From contig JAKQYG010000002.1 in NCBI GenBank assembly GCA_023356515.1, positions 1-33,398 of the forward strand: a DNA stretch of 33,398 nucleotides. Reading direction: 5' to 3'. The stretch comes from Trichodesmium sp. MAG_R04. GTDB taxonomy: Bacteria > Cyanobacteriota > Cyanobacteriia > Cyanobacteriales > Microcoleaceae. Shown here piece by piece: positions 10,126-19,500 of this stretch. The notes under the pieces are model-generated. The model did not search any database. It was not told the origin of the DNA and was given only the letters and a program-made list of their open reading frames with translations. A program made the position numbers and the translations under genes. The first letter of the stretch is position 1, and every line of letters starts with the position of its first letter.

Positions 10126-11421
10126 ATGACGCAAACACCACCACCTCGTCCCCCAGTTCCACCACGTCCAGGAAACCGTGGTTTACCACCTCGTCCCCCA
10201 GCTCCACCACCTCCAGGAGCACAAAAACAACCAGCAGCTTCTCCAAAACCTTCCAATTTTCCACCAGTATCACCTCCAAGTCCTGGTGAAACGATTCTTC
10301 CAAAGGGAACTGCAGCAAAAAAGCAGACAGGAATTTCTTCGGGTGTAGAACTTGGACTCGGACAAGTAAAATTGACAGAAATTATCCAGCGGGCTGACCA
10401 AGAGGGAATTTCTGATGTTCACTTGGGTGTAAATGAAATACCAAGATTTCGCAAGCGTGGCGACCTTATACCAATTGATTATCCAAAGACTGACTTAGGT
10501 ACTTTTATGAGTTGGCTGCGGGAAATTATCAAGGATGATGAAATTCGGTTATTTCAGGAAAATCTGGACTTTGACGGTGCGGCTGACCTAGGTTTTGTCC
10601 GAATACGGATTAGCTTATTTGATTCTCTTGCAGGGCCGGCCATGGTATTACGACTTATTAGTGCGAAAATTCTCAAGATGGATCAACTCAGGTTGCCAGA
10701 AGTTTTTAAGAAAGTTTGTTACTACCATAAAGGATTACTTTTGGTAACAGGGCCAACAGGTTCTGGTAAGTCCACTACTATGGCAGCGATGATTGATTTT
10801 ATGAATGATACTTTTCCTTATCACATCATCACTATTGAAGACCCTGTAGAATTTGTCCACGAAAGCCGGAAAGCTTTGATCAAACACCGAGAAGTAGGTA
10901 GACATACGCTAAAATTTTTCAATGCCCTCAAAGGTGCTCTCCGTCAAGACCCCGACCTTATGCTAGTTGGAGAAATTCGGGATAAGGAAACGGTGGGAAT
11001 TGCCATTAAGGCAGCATCTACAGGGCACTTGGTGATGGGTACTTTACACACTAACAGTGCAGTCAAAACTATTACTCGTATTCTGGATATGTTTTCTGCG
11101 GAAGAACAACCAGCAATTAAATTGGCTCTTTCAGAAATTCTAGTAGCGATTATTGCTCAGTTGTTATGTAAAACTACTGATGGAAAACGAGCGGCTTTCC
11201 ATGATATTTTGATTAATACTGATGTAGTTAAGGAGTACATCCTCAAAGATCAGTATGAAGAAATTCAGGAGATCATGCTTAAAGATACTTATGAAGGTAT
11301 GACTACCATGAACAGGTCTTTATATCAACTTTATCTAGATGGTAGAATTACTGAAGAGATAGCAATCAATCAGTCACCTTCCCCAAACGAAATGGCTCAA
11401 ATGCTAAGGGGCAGAATTTAA
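10126..11421 (+). CDS. PilT/PilU-like type IV pilus retraction ATPase with Pro-rich N-terminal extension
   Basis: 431 aa; Walker A VTGPTGSGKSTTMA, TIEDPVEFVHE, LRQDPDLMLVGEIRDKETV, GHLVMGTLHTNSAVKTITRI. Confidence 0.95.
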   Translation: MTQTPPPRPPVPPRPGNRGLPPRPPAPPPPGAQKQPAASPKPSNFPPVSPPSPGETILPKGTAAKKQTGISSGVELGLGQVKLTEIIQRADQEGISDVHLGVNEIPRFRKRGDLIPIDYPKTDLGTFMSWLREIIKDDEIRLFQENLDFDGAADLGFVRIRISLFDSLAGPAMVLRLISAKILKMDQLRLPEVFKKVCYYHKGLLLVTGPTGSGKSTTMAAMIDFMNDTFPYHIITIEDPVEFVHESRKALIKHREVGRHTLKFFNALKGALRQDPDLMLVGEIRDKETVGIAIKAASTGHLVMGTLHTNSAVKTITRILDMFSAEEQPAIKLALSEILVAIIAQLLCKTTDGKRAAFHDILINTDVVKEYILKDQYEEIQEIMLKDTYEGMTTMNRSLYQLYLDGRITEEIAINQSPSPNEMAQMLRGRI

Positions 11422-11513
11422 AATCTACATTTCGTGCTTCATAATGTATTACAAAAAGATATGTAGATTATCATCACAATTTTAGTCAATAACTCAGTAA
11501 ATATTTATACTTA

Positions 11514-11680
11514 AGGTTTGCTGAAAAAGTTTTTTCAGGCTAGGAGTAAAGAGTAGTAAATAGCTAATAGGGAGTCAAAAGTATTGAGAAATAGGAATTA
11601 CATAGAAGGTGGTAGTAATAATTGTCCCTTAACTTTTCTGTCATGTTCAGCCCGAAATCCTAACTTTTTCAGCTTAAACC
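11514..11680. repeat. MITE-like palindromic element, family B, copy 2
   Basis: aaggtttgctgaaaaagtt...gaaatcctaactttttcagcttaaacc; right half homologous to 8650-8705. Confidence 0.7.
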
Positions 11681-11718
11681 AGCAAAAAGCTGCATTACCG
11701 AAAAATTGGGTTTAAAGG

Positions 11719-11745
11719 CTCGCCCATAAGCGGGCGACTTTTTAG
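11719..11745 (+). terminator. Intrinsic terminator (displaced downstream of pilT-like gene)
   Basis: CGCCC-ataag-CGGGCG followed by ACTTTTTAG. Confidence 0.6.
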
Positions 11746-12149
11746 TTGATTTTTTTCACAGGTTATGTTACTTTCCTTTTTAGTTCACAAGAAATATATA
11801 ATATATTTATTAGTATTTATTAGTCGCGGGTGGGCAATCCGAGACAAAAAACGGACATTGGGGCCAGCAGCCAGACTACTGCCAAAGTAGCAGCAGCCTG
11901 TGAAATTTCAACCCGTCAAGGAGCTAGGGCTCGGTAGTAAATCCGGTGCCTTTAGGTCGGAGAAGATGTCAAAGTCTCTATTATTCTAATACCTATCAAT
12001 ACTTAATGTCATATGTATTTTTACTTACAAAGTTAAGTTCATAGTTATTATCAGACAAGGTTTTCAATCCCTGGTTTGAGATGCTACATTTTGAAGTCCG
12101 GAATGTTGGTTAAAAATTTGGAATCTACTTTCAATCTCCCATAAAAAAC

Positions 12150-13274
12150 TCAAAATTTTTTCTTTTCCTGATACAAATAACCTTCTAATAAATAATCACA
12201 ACCAACAGTACGTATACTAACATTTTCTAACTCTAAAGCCTGCGTCATTTTAGTTAATCCTAAATCTCCTACAGGTGAAGGTGCTATTTCTCCACCAATA
12301 ATTTTCGGAGCAATAAAAGCACAGATCTTCTGTACTGTACCATCAGCGATCGCTCTAGAAGCTAGAGTTCCCCCACACTCCCAAAGTACAGAAAGAAATC
12401 CGCGATCGTAAAGATTAGACATTACTACTGCTGGAGTTAAAGTCGAAAATTCTAAAACTTCTACCCCTTTTTGCCTCAAATATTCCTGAAATTCTCGATT
12501 AGAATCTATTTCTGTAAATACCAAAGTTTGAGCTTCACTAACATCCCATAAATTAGCCACTGTGGGCAAATCTAAACTACGACTCATAACCACCCGCAAA
12601 GGATTATCAGTTTGAGTGCTGCGACTTGTTAAAAAAGGGTTATCCCGTCGAACTGTATTGCCTCCAATAATTACAGCATCACAAGCAACTCGTAAATTAT
12701 GTACTTCGCTCCGTGCTTCCTGAGATGTGACCCATGCACTATGACCTATAGTAGTAGCAATTTTGCCATCAATAGTCATCGCATATTTCAAAATTCCAAA
12801 AGGACAATGGTAAAGCATTCGGTGAAGAAAAGCTTCATTCAATTTGCGACATTCTGCCTTCAATACTCCCACCACTACTTCTATACCAGCATCCTGCAAC
12901 TTTACTACACCAGTACCTGCCACCAGAGGATTAGGATCAATCATACCAATAACTACCCTTGCTACACCTGCTGCAATCAAAGCATCTGTACAAGGTGGTG
13001 TCCTTCCATAATGATTACATGGTTCTAAATTAACATAAACAGTAGCTCCTCTTGCTTTTTCCCCCGCCTCTCTAAGAGCAAAAACTTCGGCATGAGGATA
13101 ACCTGCACCAGGATGAAATCCCTCACCCAAAGTTTGGCCATTTTTAATGATTACACAACCCACCAAAGGATTAGGAGCAGTCTTTCCTAGAGCGCTTCGG
13201 GCAAGTTCTAGACAATGAGCCATAATTAAGCGATCAAGCTGATCTTGATTTTCACTCTCGTAAAATTTGAACAT
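12150..13274 (-). CDS. ribD: Bifunctional diaminohydroxyphosphoribosylaminopyrimidine deaminase / 5-amino-6-(5-phosphoribosylamino)uracil reductase
   Basis: 374 aa; GKTAPNPLVGCVI, HAEVFAL, NLEPCNHYGRTPPCTDALI, KYAMTIDGKIAT. Confidence 0.97.
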   Translation of the reverse strand: MFKFYESENQDQLDRLIMAHCLELARSALGKTAPNPLVGCVIIKNGQTLGEGFHPGAGYPHAEVFALREAGEKARGATVYVNLEPCNHYGRTPPCTDALIAAGVARVVIGMIDPNPLVAGTGVVKLQDAGIEVVVGVLKAECRKLNEAFLHRMLYHCPFGILKYAMTIDGKIATTIGHSAWVTSQEARSEVHNLRVACDAVIIGGNTVRRDNPFLTSRSTQTDNPLRVVMSRSLDLPTVANLWDVSEAQTLVFTEIDSNREFQEYLRQKGVEVLEFSTLTPAVVMSNLYDRGFLSVLWECGGTLASRAIADGTVQKICAFIAPKIIGGEIAPSPVGDLGLTKMTQALELENVSIRTVGCDYLLEGYLYQEKKKF

Positions 13275-13400
13275 CTTCAGATTTTTAGTTTCAAGTTAAA
13301 CATTAGGAATCTATGAAAAAAATAAGCTGTAGGATTTGATGGTAACTGATAACTTAGAATCCTCTAGATTAAGATATTGGTTTGTTATTAGTTTGTTTGA

Positions 13401-13832
13401 CTATTTTAATGCTGCTTTTAGAGCATGCCAGCTTAATAAAACACATTTAATTCTGATAGGAAACTGAGAAACTCCTTGAAATATACTTAGCTTTCGTAAA
13501 TCATCTGAAAGAACAATTTTTCCTTTGAGCATTTGGCGAAATTTTTCTATTATTTCTAAGGTTTCTTCTCTAGTTTTTCCTGATAATGTTTCTGCCATTA
13601 AATCTGCTGAGGCAATGGTTAATGCACAACCTTTTCCTTGAAATTTTATATCTTCTATGATCTGATTTGTTTGGTTAAATTTTATTGTTAATTCGATACT
13701 ATCACCACAAATAGGATTATTTCCTGTCTGATGCTGATGTATTGGGTTAGTTTTGCCTTTGTTTCGTGGTTGTTTAGAACGTTCGAGAATAGCTTGATAT
13801 TGGAGGTTGCGAAGATGATTTTGGGTATTCAT
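13401..13832 (-). CDS. SufU/IscU-like Fe-S cluster assembly scaffold
   Basis: 143 aa; NPICGDSIEL, FQGKGCALTIASADLMAE, RIKCVLLSWHAL; all three ligand Cys present. Confidence 0.92.
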   Translation of the reverse strand: MNTQNHLRNLQYQAILERSKQPRNKGKTNPIHQHQTGNNPICGDSIELTIKFNQTNQIIEDIKFQGKGCALTIASADLMAETLSGKTREETLEIIEKFRQMLKGKIVLSDDLRKLSIFQGVSQFPIRIKCVLLSWHALKAALK

Positions 13833-13899
13833 AATAAGTTAATTCCATTAAATTTATATATTATAAAATATATAAATAGGATTGCTATAATTAAATATA

Positions 13900-14492
13900 T
13901 CACAAGTTTGTTAATCGTTCATAATCAGCAAAAGTATCAATATCTATTTCTCCTTTGGGAAAATCAACAGCTGCGGCCATGTGAGAATAATTTTTTATAA
14001 TTTGCTTAGCACCTTTTGCTGTTTTTAAGTTTAGCATTTCCGGGAAAAATTTAGAACTAAATAAAGCAGGAACTCCAAAAGTATTAGCATATTTACAAGC
14101 AACTATTTCCTTATCATTTAAATGATAAACATCAATAATTTTTTTGATGATTTGAGTAGAAAGAAAAGGCTGATCGCACACCATTAGTACTGTTGCTATT
14201 ATTTTTTTTTTGTAGCCTTTAGGCTATTAATACCAACTTTTATCGAAGTATTCATTCCCTCTTGCCAATCAGAGTTTTTGACAATTTTTACAGGTAAATT
14301 TCTAACTTCAGGAAATATCAAATCAGCATAAGCACCCAAGACTACAACAATTGGTGCACAACCAGAATTAACAGCAACTTTTACAGTATTAAAAATCAAA
14401 CTATGGTTTTGATAAATTAATAATTGTTTCGGTTGACCTAAACGCGTTGAAGCACCAGCAGCTAAAATTATGATTCCGATAGATTTATCCAT
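13900..14492 (-). pseudogene. MocA-like molybdopterin nucleotidyltransferase, split into two ORFs at an A10 run (frameshift or slippage)
   Basis: Upstream ORF LAAGASTRLGQPKQLLIYQ; downstream ORF MVCDQPFLSTQIIKKII; one extra A in the 10-A run restores SLKATKKKIIATVLMVCDQPF. Confidence 0.85.
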
Positions 14493-15579
14493 TATTATCA
14501 TAGTGAATTGGTAGGTGACGGTCACATAAAAAACCTGCGGAACGGTTATTTATAACTGCTTGAATTTCAGCGATAATTGCTAAGGCAATTTCTTGGGGAT
14601 TATCGGCACCAATATCTAGACCTACCGGAGCATATAAATCTTTTTTGTATTGCTCATATTCAGGAATTTCTCCTAATAATTTTTCGGTTCTTCTCCGGGG
14701 TCCTAGTATTCCTAAATAACCCAAATGTAAGGGTAAAATAGTCTTGAGAATTGTCAAATCATAAAGATAATTATGAGTCATTATCACTACCACAGTTTTT
14801 TTATCCAAAATTATTGATTTTGGTAGTTTTTCATATTCGGAAATAATTATAGTATCAGCTTCAGGAAATCTGGTAGAAGTAGCATAATCAGGACGACGAT
14901 CTAATACTGTGACAGACCATCCCAATTGTTTGGCAAAATATACTATAGGTATAGCATCGTGACCAGCACCAAATATTATTAGAGATAGGGGTGGATGGAT
15001 GACTTCTACAAAGGCTTCTATATTGTGAGTAGATATATGAAATGATTTACCTGATTTTTGAGCATTTTTGCTGTGATTTAGTAGTAGTTTAACAAGAGAA
15101 GAATCAGTTATTTTGGTAGTAAAATTTTCATTTGGGGATAACATTAAATGATGGTTTTCTATAGCTTGATTTTTAAAGATTGTTACTAATACTCCTGGTT
15201 CTCTATGTTGAAGACAGTCAGCAAGAAATGACATTAAAATTTTTCCATTGTCACTCAATAAAGGTTCAATAAAAATATCAACTATTCCTTGACAACCCAT
15301 TCCTGAGCCCCAAAGAATATCTGCTTCGGAGGTAGTATCGTAGGAAACCAGGCGAGATTTTTGACAATTCATTACTTCTTGTGCCTGCTCGAAAACGTCA
15401 CCTTCTAGACAACCACCGCTAAGGGAACCAATAATTTCACCTTTGGTACTCATCAACATTCGTGCTCCTGGTCGGCGATATGTCGAACCTGCTACTCTGA
15501 CAACTGTAGCGAGGGCAATGGTTTCTCCAGATTTTTTGAGTTTGTTGTAGGTTTTAATAATGTCTTGTAATTCTTTCAT
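14485..15579 (-). CDS. XdhC family protein (molybdenum cofactor insertion/maturation)
   Basis: 364 aa; ATVVRVAGSTYRRPGARMLMS, IGSLSGGCLEGDV, IIFGAGHDAIPIVYFAKQLGWSVTVLDRRP. Confidence 0.95.
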   Translation of the reverse strand: MKELQDIIKTYNKLKKSGETIALATVVRVAGSTYRRPGARMLMSTKGEIIGSLSGGCLEGDVFEQAQEVMNCQKSRLVSYDTTSEADILWGSGMGCQGIVDIFIEPLLSDNGKILMSFLADCLQHREPGVLVTIFKNQAIENHHLMLSPNENFTTKITDSSLVKLLLNHSKNAQKSGKSFHISTHNIEAFVEVIHPPLSLIIFGAGHDAIPIVYFAKQLGWSVTVLDRRPDYATSTRFPEADTIIISEYEKLPKSIILDKKTVVVIMTHNYLYDLTILKTILPLHLGYLGILGPRRRTEKLLGEIPEYEQYKKDLYAPVGLDIGADNPQEIALAIIAEIQAVINNRSAGFLCDRHLPIHYDNNG

Positions 15580-15788
15580 AATAACTAGGATAATAAATAT
15601 TTGTTAGAAAGGGAAAAATTCAGAAAAACTAAGATATGTAACTATTGCAATAACGCCTATTCCCTATTCTCTTACTAAAAGACTTTTGTTCAGCAAGCCC
15701 TAACTATTTTTGTAATGATGGTAAGTATCTAACTTTAGCCCATCTATCAATAATATTACCTAACCATTGAATATTGTCATAAGACTGA

Positions 15789-15926
15789 TATAGCAGTCCT
15801 AAATAGGTTGCGACAAATCAAAAAGTAAATAAAACTTTTAAAACTCTTACCTATTCTCTATTCCCTGTTCCCTGTTCCCTAAAAAGCAGTAGGATTTTTG
15901 CCACGAACAAAATAGGATTGCTATAG
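15789..15926. repeat. MITE-like element, family C
   Basis: tatagcagtcctaaataggttgcgacaa...ttgccacgaacaaaataggattgctata terminal inverted repeats. Confidence 0.65.
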
Positions 15927-16106
15927 CTTAATAAGCGTGTGAGTATACTTTTGGTGGGCAATATGACCACATTCTCACGGGGTGAGAAGTAAGCTTAATG
16001 GTAAATATAGTAATAATTTGAGACGATAAATTGAATAATAATTCAATTAAAAAAGAAATGTTATTGAGCTTGGGAGGTAGCGATCGCCAATTCACTCTTA
16101 TTCACC

Positions 16107-16224
16107 CAGGGCAAACGCATCTAAATCATCGCAGTTTCTACCGTTCAGGCTTGTAGGAGTAATGATTCTAAATGCTCAGAAGCCTGGACCCTTACCCTGT
16201 CAAAACTTTAATGCGTTTGCCCTG
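16107..16224. repeat. ~118 bp element with TIRs CAGGGCAAACGCAT / ATGCGTTTGCCCTG
   Basis: Perfect 14-bp inverted repeat, nested within the outer IR TCTCACGGGG / CCCCGTGAG. Confidence 0.65.
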
Positions 16225-16378
16225 CACTACACCCCAACATTTCTCAATAAGCATCTTCTTTTTGTTGAAATATTCTTCAGCCTCCGAAGGCAAATCTCTT
16301 TGTATATATAGCTTTCAACTAGCTTGTCTCCCCGTGAGGACCACATGGACCACATTACAAAGATTTTATCAATAACTC

Positions 16379-16466
16379 AGGACTTACGCAACAGCACTAA
16401 TTGTAGTGGTAATATCTTGAGAAAGATCAATTTATACACCATATATAGCAGTACTACTTAAGTCCT
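16379..16466. repeat. MITE-like palindromic element, family A, copy 2
   Basis: AGGACTTACGCAACAGCACTAATTGTAGTGGTAATATCTTGAGAAAGATCAATTTATACACCATATATAGCAGTACTACTTAAGTCCT. Confidence 0.8.
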
Positions 16467-16514
16467 GGTTAAATTAAACTGAAATCATATTTATTATTTT
16501 TTTGGCGATCGCTG

Positions 16515-16545
16515 AGAATGAAAAAGCCCTGGCTAAAAGGGGCCT
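16515..16545 (-). terminator. Intrinsic terminator downstream of the RTX-SnoaL gene
   Basis: Minus strand GCCCC-ttttagcca-GGGC followed by TTTTT; upstream GAAAAATAGGTTTAAAG resembles the flank of the 11719 terminator. Confidence 0.5.
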
Positions 16546-16572
16546 GCTTTAAACCTATTTTTCTGGTAAAAT

Positions 16573-19500
16573 TTAGACAAATGCAAAGTTATTAGCATTT
16601 AGGTTGGTACTATCAATGTTGGATAGAACTGCTATATCTTGCCCCAATATTCCTATTAGAGTATTTTCTCCTTGTTGAGTGATTAAAAGATCATCAAAGT
16701 TGACTCCCAGACCACTAATAACAAATATATCAACACCCAACTCAAAATCGGTAATTGTATTGGGAGTGCTTGTTAAAGTACCATTAGCTATCCAAAACTG
16801 GTCTACTCCTTGTCCACCACTAAGAATGCTCTCACCATTTCCAGGAAGTAAAATGTCATCGCCAAGTTGTCCAAATAATCTGTTATTGTTACTGCCAATC
16901 AGTAGGTCATCATTCTTGCCCCCATAAATATAATTATTACCAGAACTTTGAGAAGCATCAATGGTATCATTATCTCTGCCAGCAAAAACAATTACAGAAC
17001 CATTAACAATATTTAGTTCGTCATCATTTAAGGTTCCAAAAACTTGACCTCCGGGAGTTGCTCCAAAATCAGAAGCATAAAGTTCCGTAACTCCTTTTAC
17101 CACAGCTAGAACTTCGTTAGTACTAGTAACAATAATTTGGTTATCACCATTATTAGAGTTCAAGGTTAAATCATCGAAAGTTAAATCACCCAAGAGGCTG
17201 ACCTGATCAATATCTCTTGTAAAGTCATAAATGGTGTCAGTTCCTTCATTGGCAGCTAGGACAAATATATCTGGGCCGGGATTGTTAGCAGGATTATTGT
17301 CGCCAGGAGTCCCTGTGGATGCACCATCGCCCCAGAGTTGATCGTTTCCTGGACCCCCTTTTACCGTATCAGCCCCGTAACCGCCATAGATGGCATCATC
17401 TCCTTCCTTACCATCAAGTATATCATTGTCTTGATATCCATAGATAATATTGTTTCTGGTATTACTATCTAGGGTTGCTATGTCCATTTCTTTTGTTCCA
17501 AACCAGAAGTTTGTCCATTCTTCATCCCAGAATCTTGTCCATTCTCCACCCTGACGTGCAGTAGCAGCAAAGGCAAAAGAATCTTCATAGAAATGGTATT
17601 CGATAAATTTTCCATCTTCAAGAGTAATATCGATAGCTAAGGGGAGAAATTCAGCTCGATTACCTGTTTCTTGATTAATATAATCCAGTGCTCCGAAAAA
17701 GGCTATATTATTACCATCAATAACTATTTTATCAGTCCGAATGCCTTGACTTTGGACTTCAAACTCACTCAACAAGTCACCAAAGAAATTTTTGACCGCT
17801 TCTTTACCTACTTTGATTCCTGTAAAGGGAACAGCAACTTGTCTTTCGTGGGTAAAAGTATTGTCTGAATAATCTGAGGGATTGTTGACTCCTAAAGTTG
17901 GAGTAATAACTGTGTAACGGATATTATCTGCAAAATTTTGGTCAATATAATCAAAAAGAGTACCGTCGAGGAAAGAAGCAATGAAACCTTCAACTACCTG
18001 AAGATTGACCTCTTCATCGGGAGTCAGAGAAATATCATTTAAAGGATGATCAAAGACAGGATAATTTTCATTAAAATTAAACTCTGGGAATCCCAACAAG
18101 TCCCTACGAGGATTGACTACAGCTCCAGTATCACTACGAGAAGTAAAATCTTCTTCTGTAATATCAGTAGCCTGAACTCCTTGCAGAATAGCTAGTAATT
18201 CTCCTGTTTGGGTAGTAATTGTAGTATCAGCAGAGTCTTGAAATATATTTAAATCTGAGTAACTTAATAGGGGCAGTAAACCTAGTTGATCTGTACCATC
18301 AGTGTAATCAGTAATTATATCAACCCCATCACCTTTAGCTAGGACAAATATATCTCTTCCCGGACCACCAGTGACTGTATCATTACCTTCATTTCCATAG
18401 AGGTTATCATCACCTAAACCACCGATTAAATTATCATTTCCTGGATAGCCATAAAGATCATCATTTCCATCATGACCATCTAAGGTATCATTGCCCTCAC
18501 CACCGTAGAGAAAGTCATCTGATATCCCACCAGTAATAGAATCATTTCCTCCATAGCCAAAAATCCGATTACGGAGAGGTTCTGGCTCTGGTTGTCCAGT
18601 CTCTGGGTTGATTATTAATTCTCCAGTAATTTCCTTTTCGTTACGCTTACTGTCAATCCCTGTAAAATTTTCATCAGCATTTGTTCCACCAATAAATTTT
18701 TGGTCTTTGCCAGCAAATTCTCGAGTCCATTCTAAAATAGGATCACCTGCTTTTTTGCTACGTAGACCTGTAGCTAATGCTATAGAATCTTCGTATAAAT
18801 ATCCACGATAGATTACAGGTTTACCATCTTCTTCTACTAACCAAAAACGCGCAGCAAAGTCACTTCCGACTACATCACCTGATTCTCCAAGAGCCTCAAA
18901 AGTACCGAATACTGCTACCTTATGGTCATTACCATAAATTTGTTCTACATTGATGTCAAGAATTTCTCCTTCCTGTGATAAAGTATCAAAAAATTCTTGA
19001 ACCCCGTTTTTCCCGGTATAAAGACCACTATGGGGAAGAACAGCCTCTCTTTCATAACCAAATAAATCCGATTCTGTTCCAATGGCTGTAAACTCTAGAT
19101 CATTCGATACCCATTGTTGTGCATCACTACCTTCTAGAAGGGCTTGAATTATCTTTTCAACTGTTCTGACATTAGTAACTTCATCATTACTGATATTATC
19201 CGGTACCTCACCGAAAGGATCTGATTTTAGGAAAAAACCTTTAGAAGCAGCTCTTCCTATTTGATCGGGATTTTCTTTTAGATCAATTGCTTCGGAAACT
19301 TGAGTGACGCTTGGAGGAGTTGGAAGAATTTTAAAGTCATCTTCTGTGAGGGTTGTTCCAGCTGCGCCCTCAACAATAGCTAGCAAATCTCCACTCGGTC
19401 TAACAGTTGTTTTGACACTGATGACAAGATTTGAGTCAAAACTAGTAAAGTTGAGATCTTCAAATTTTAGTTCTCCACTTAAAGGAGTGAATAAAGTAGC

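Noticed and set aside
10071-10318. Two antisense ORFs, Gly-rich, at the PilT N-terminus
   Set aside because: Composition simply reflects the Pro-rich coding repeat on the plus strand
16172-16375. 67-aa ORF upstream of the family A element
   Set aside because: Lies across nested inverted repeats; no coding signature
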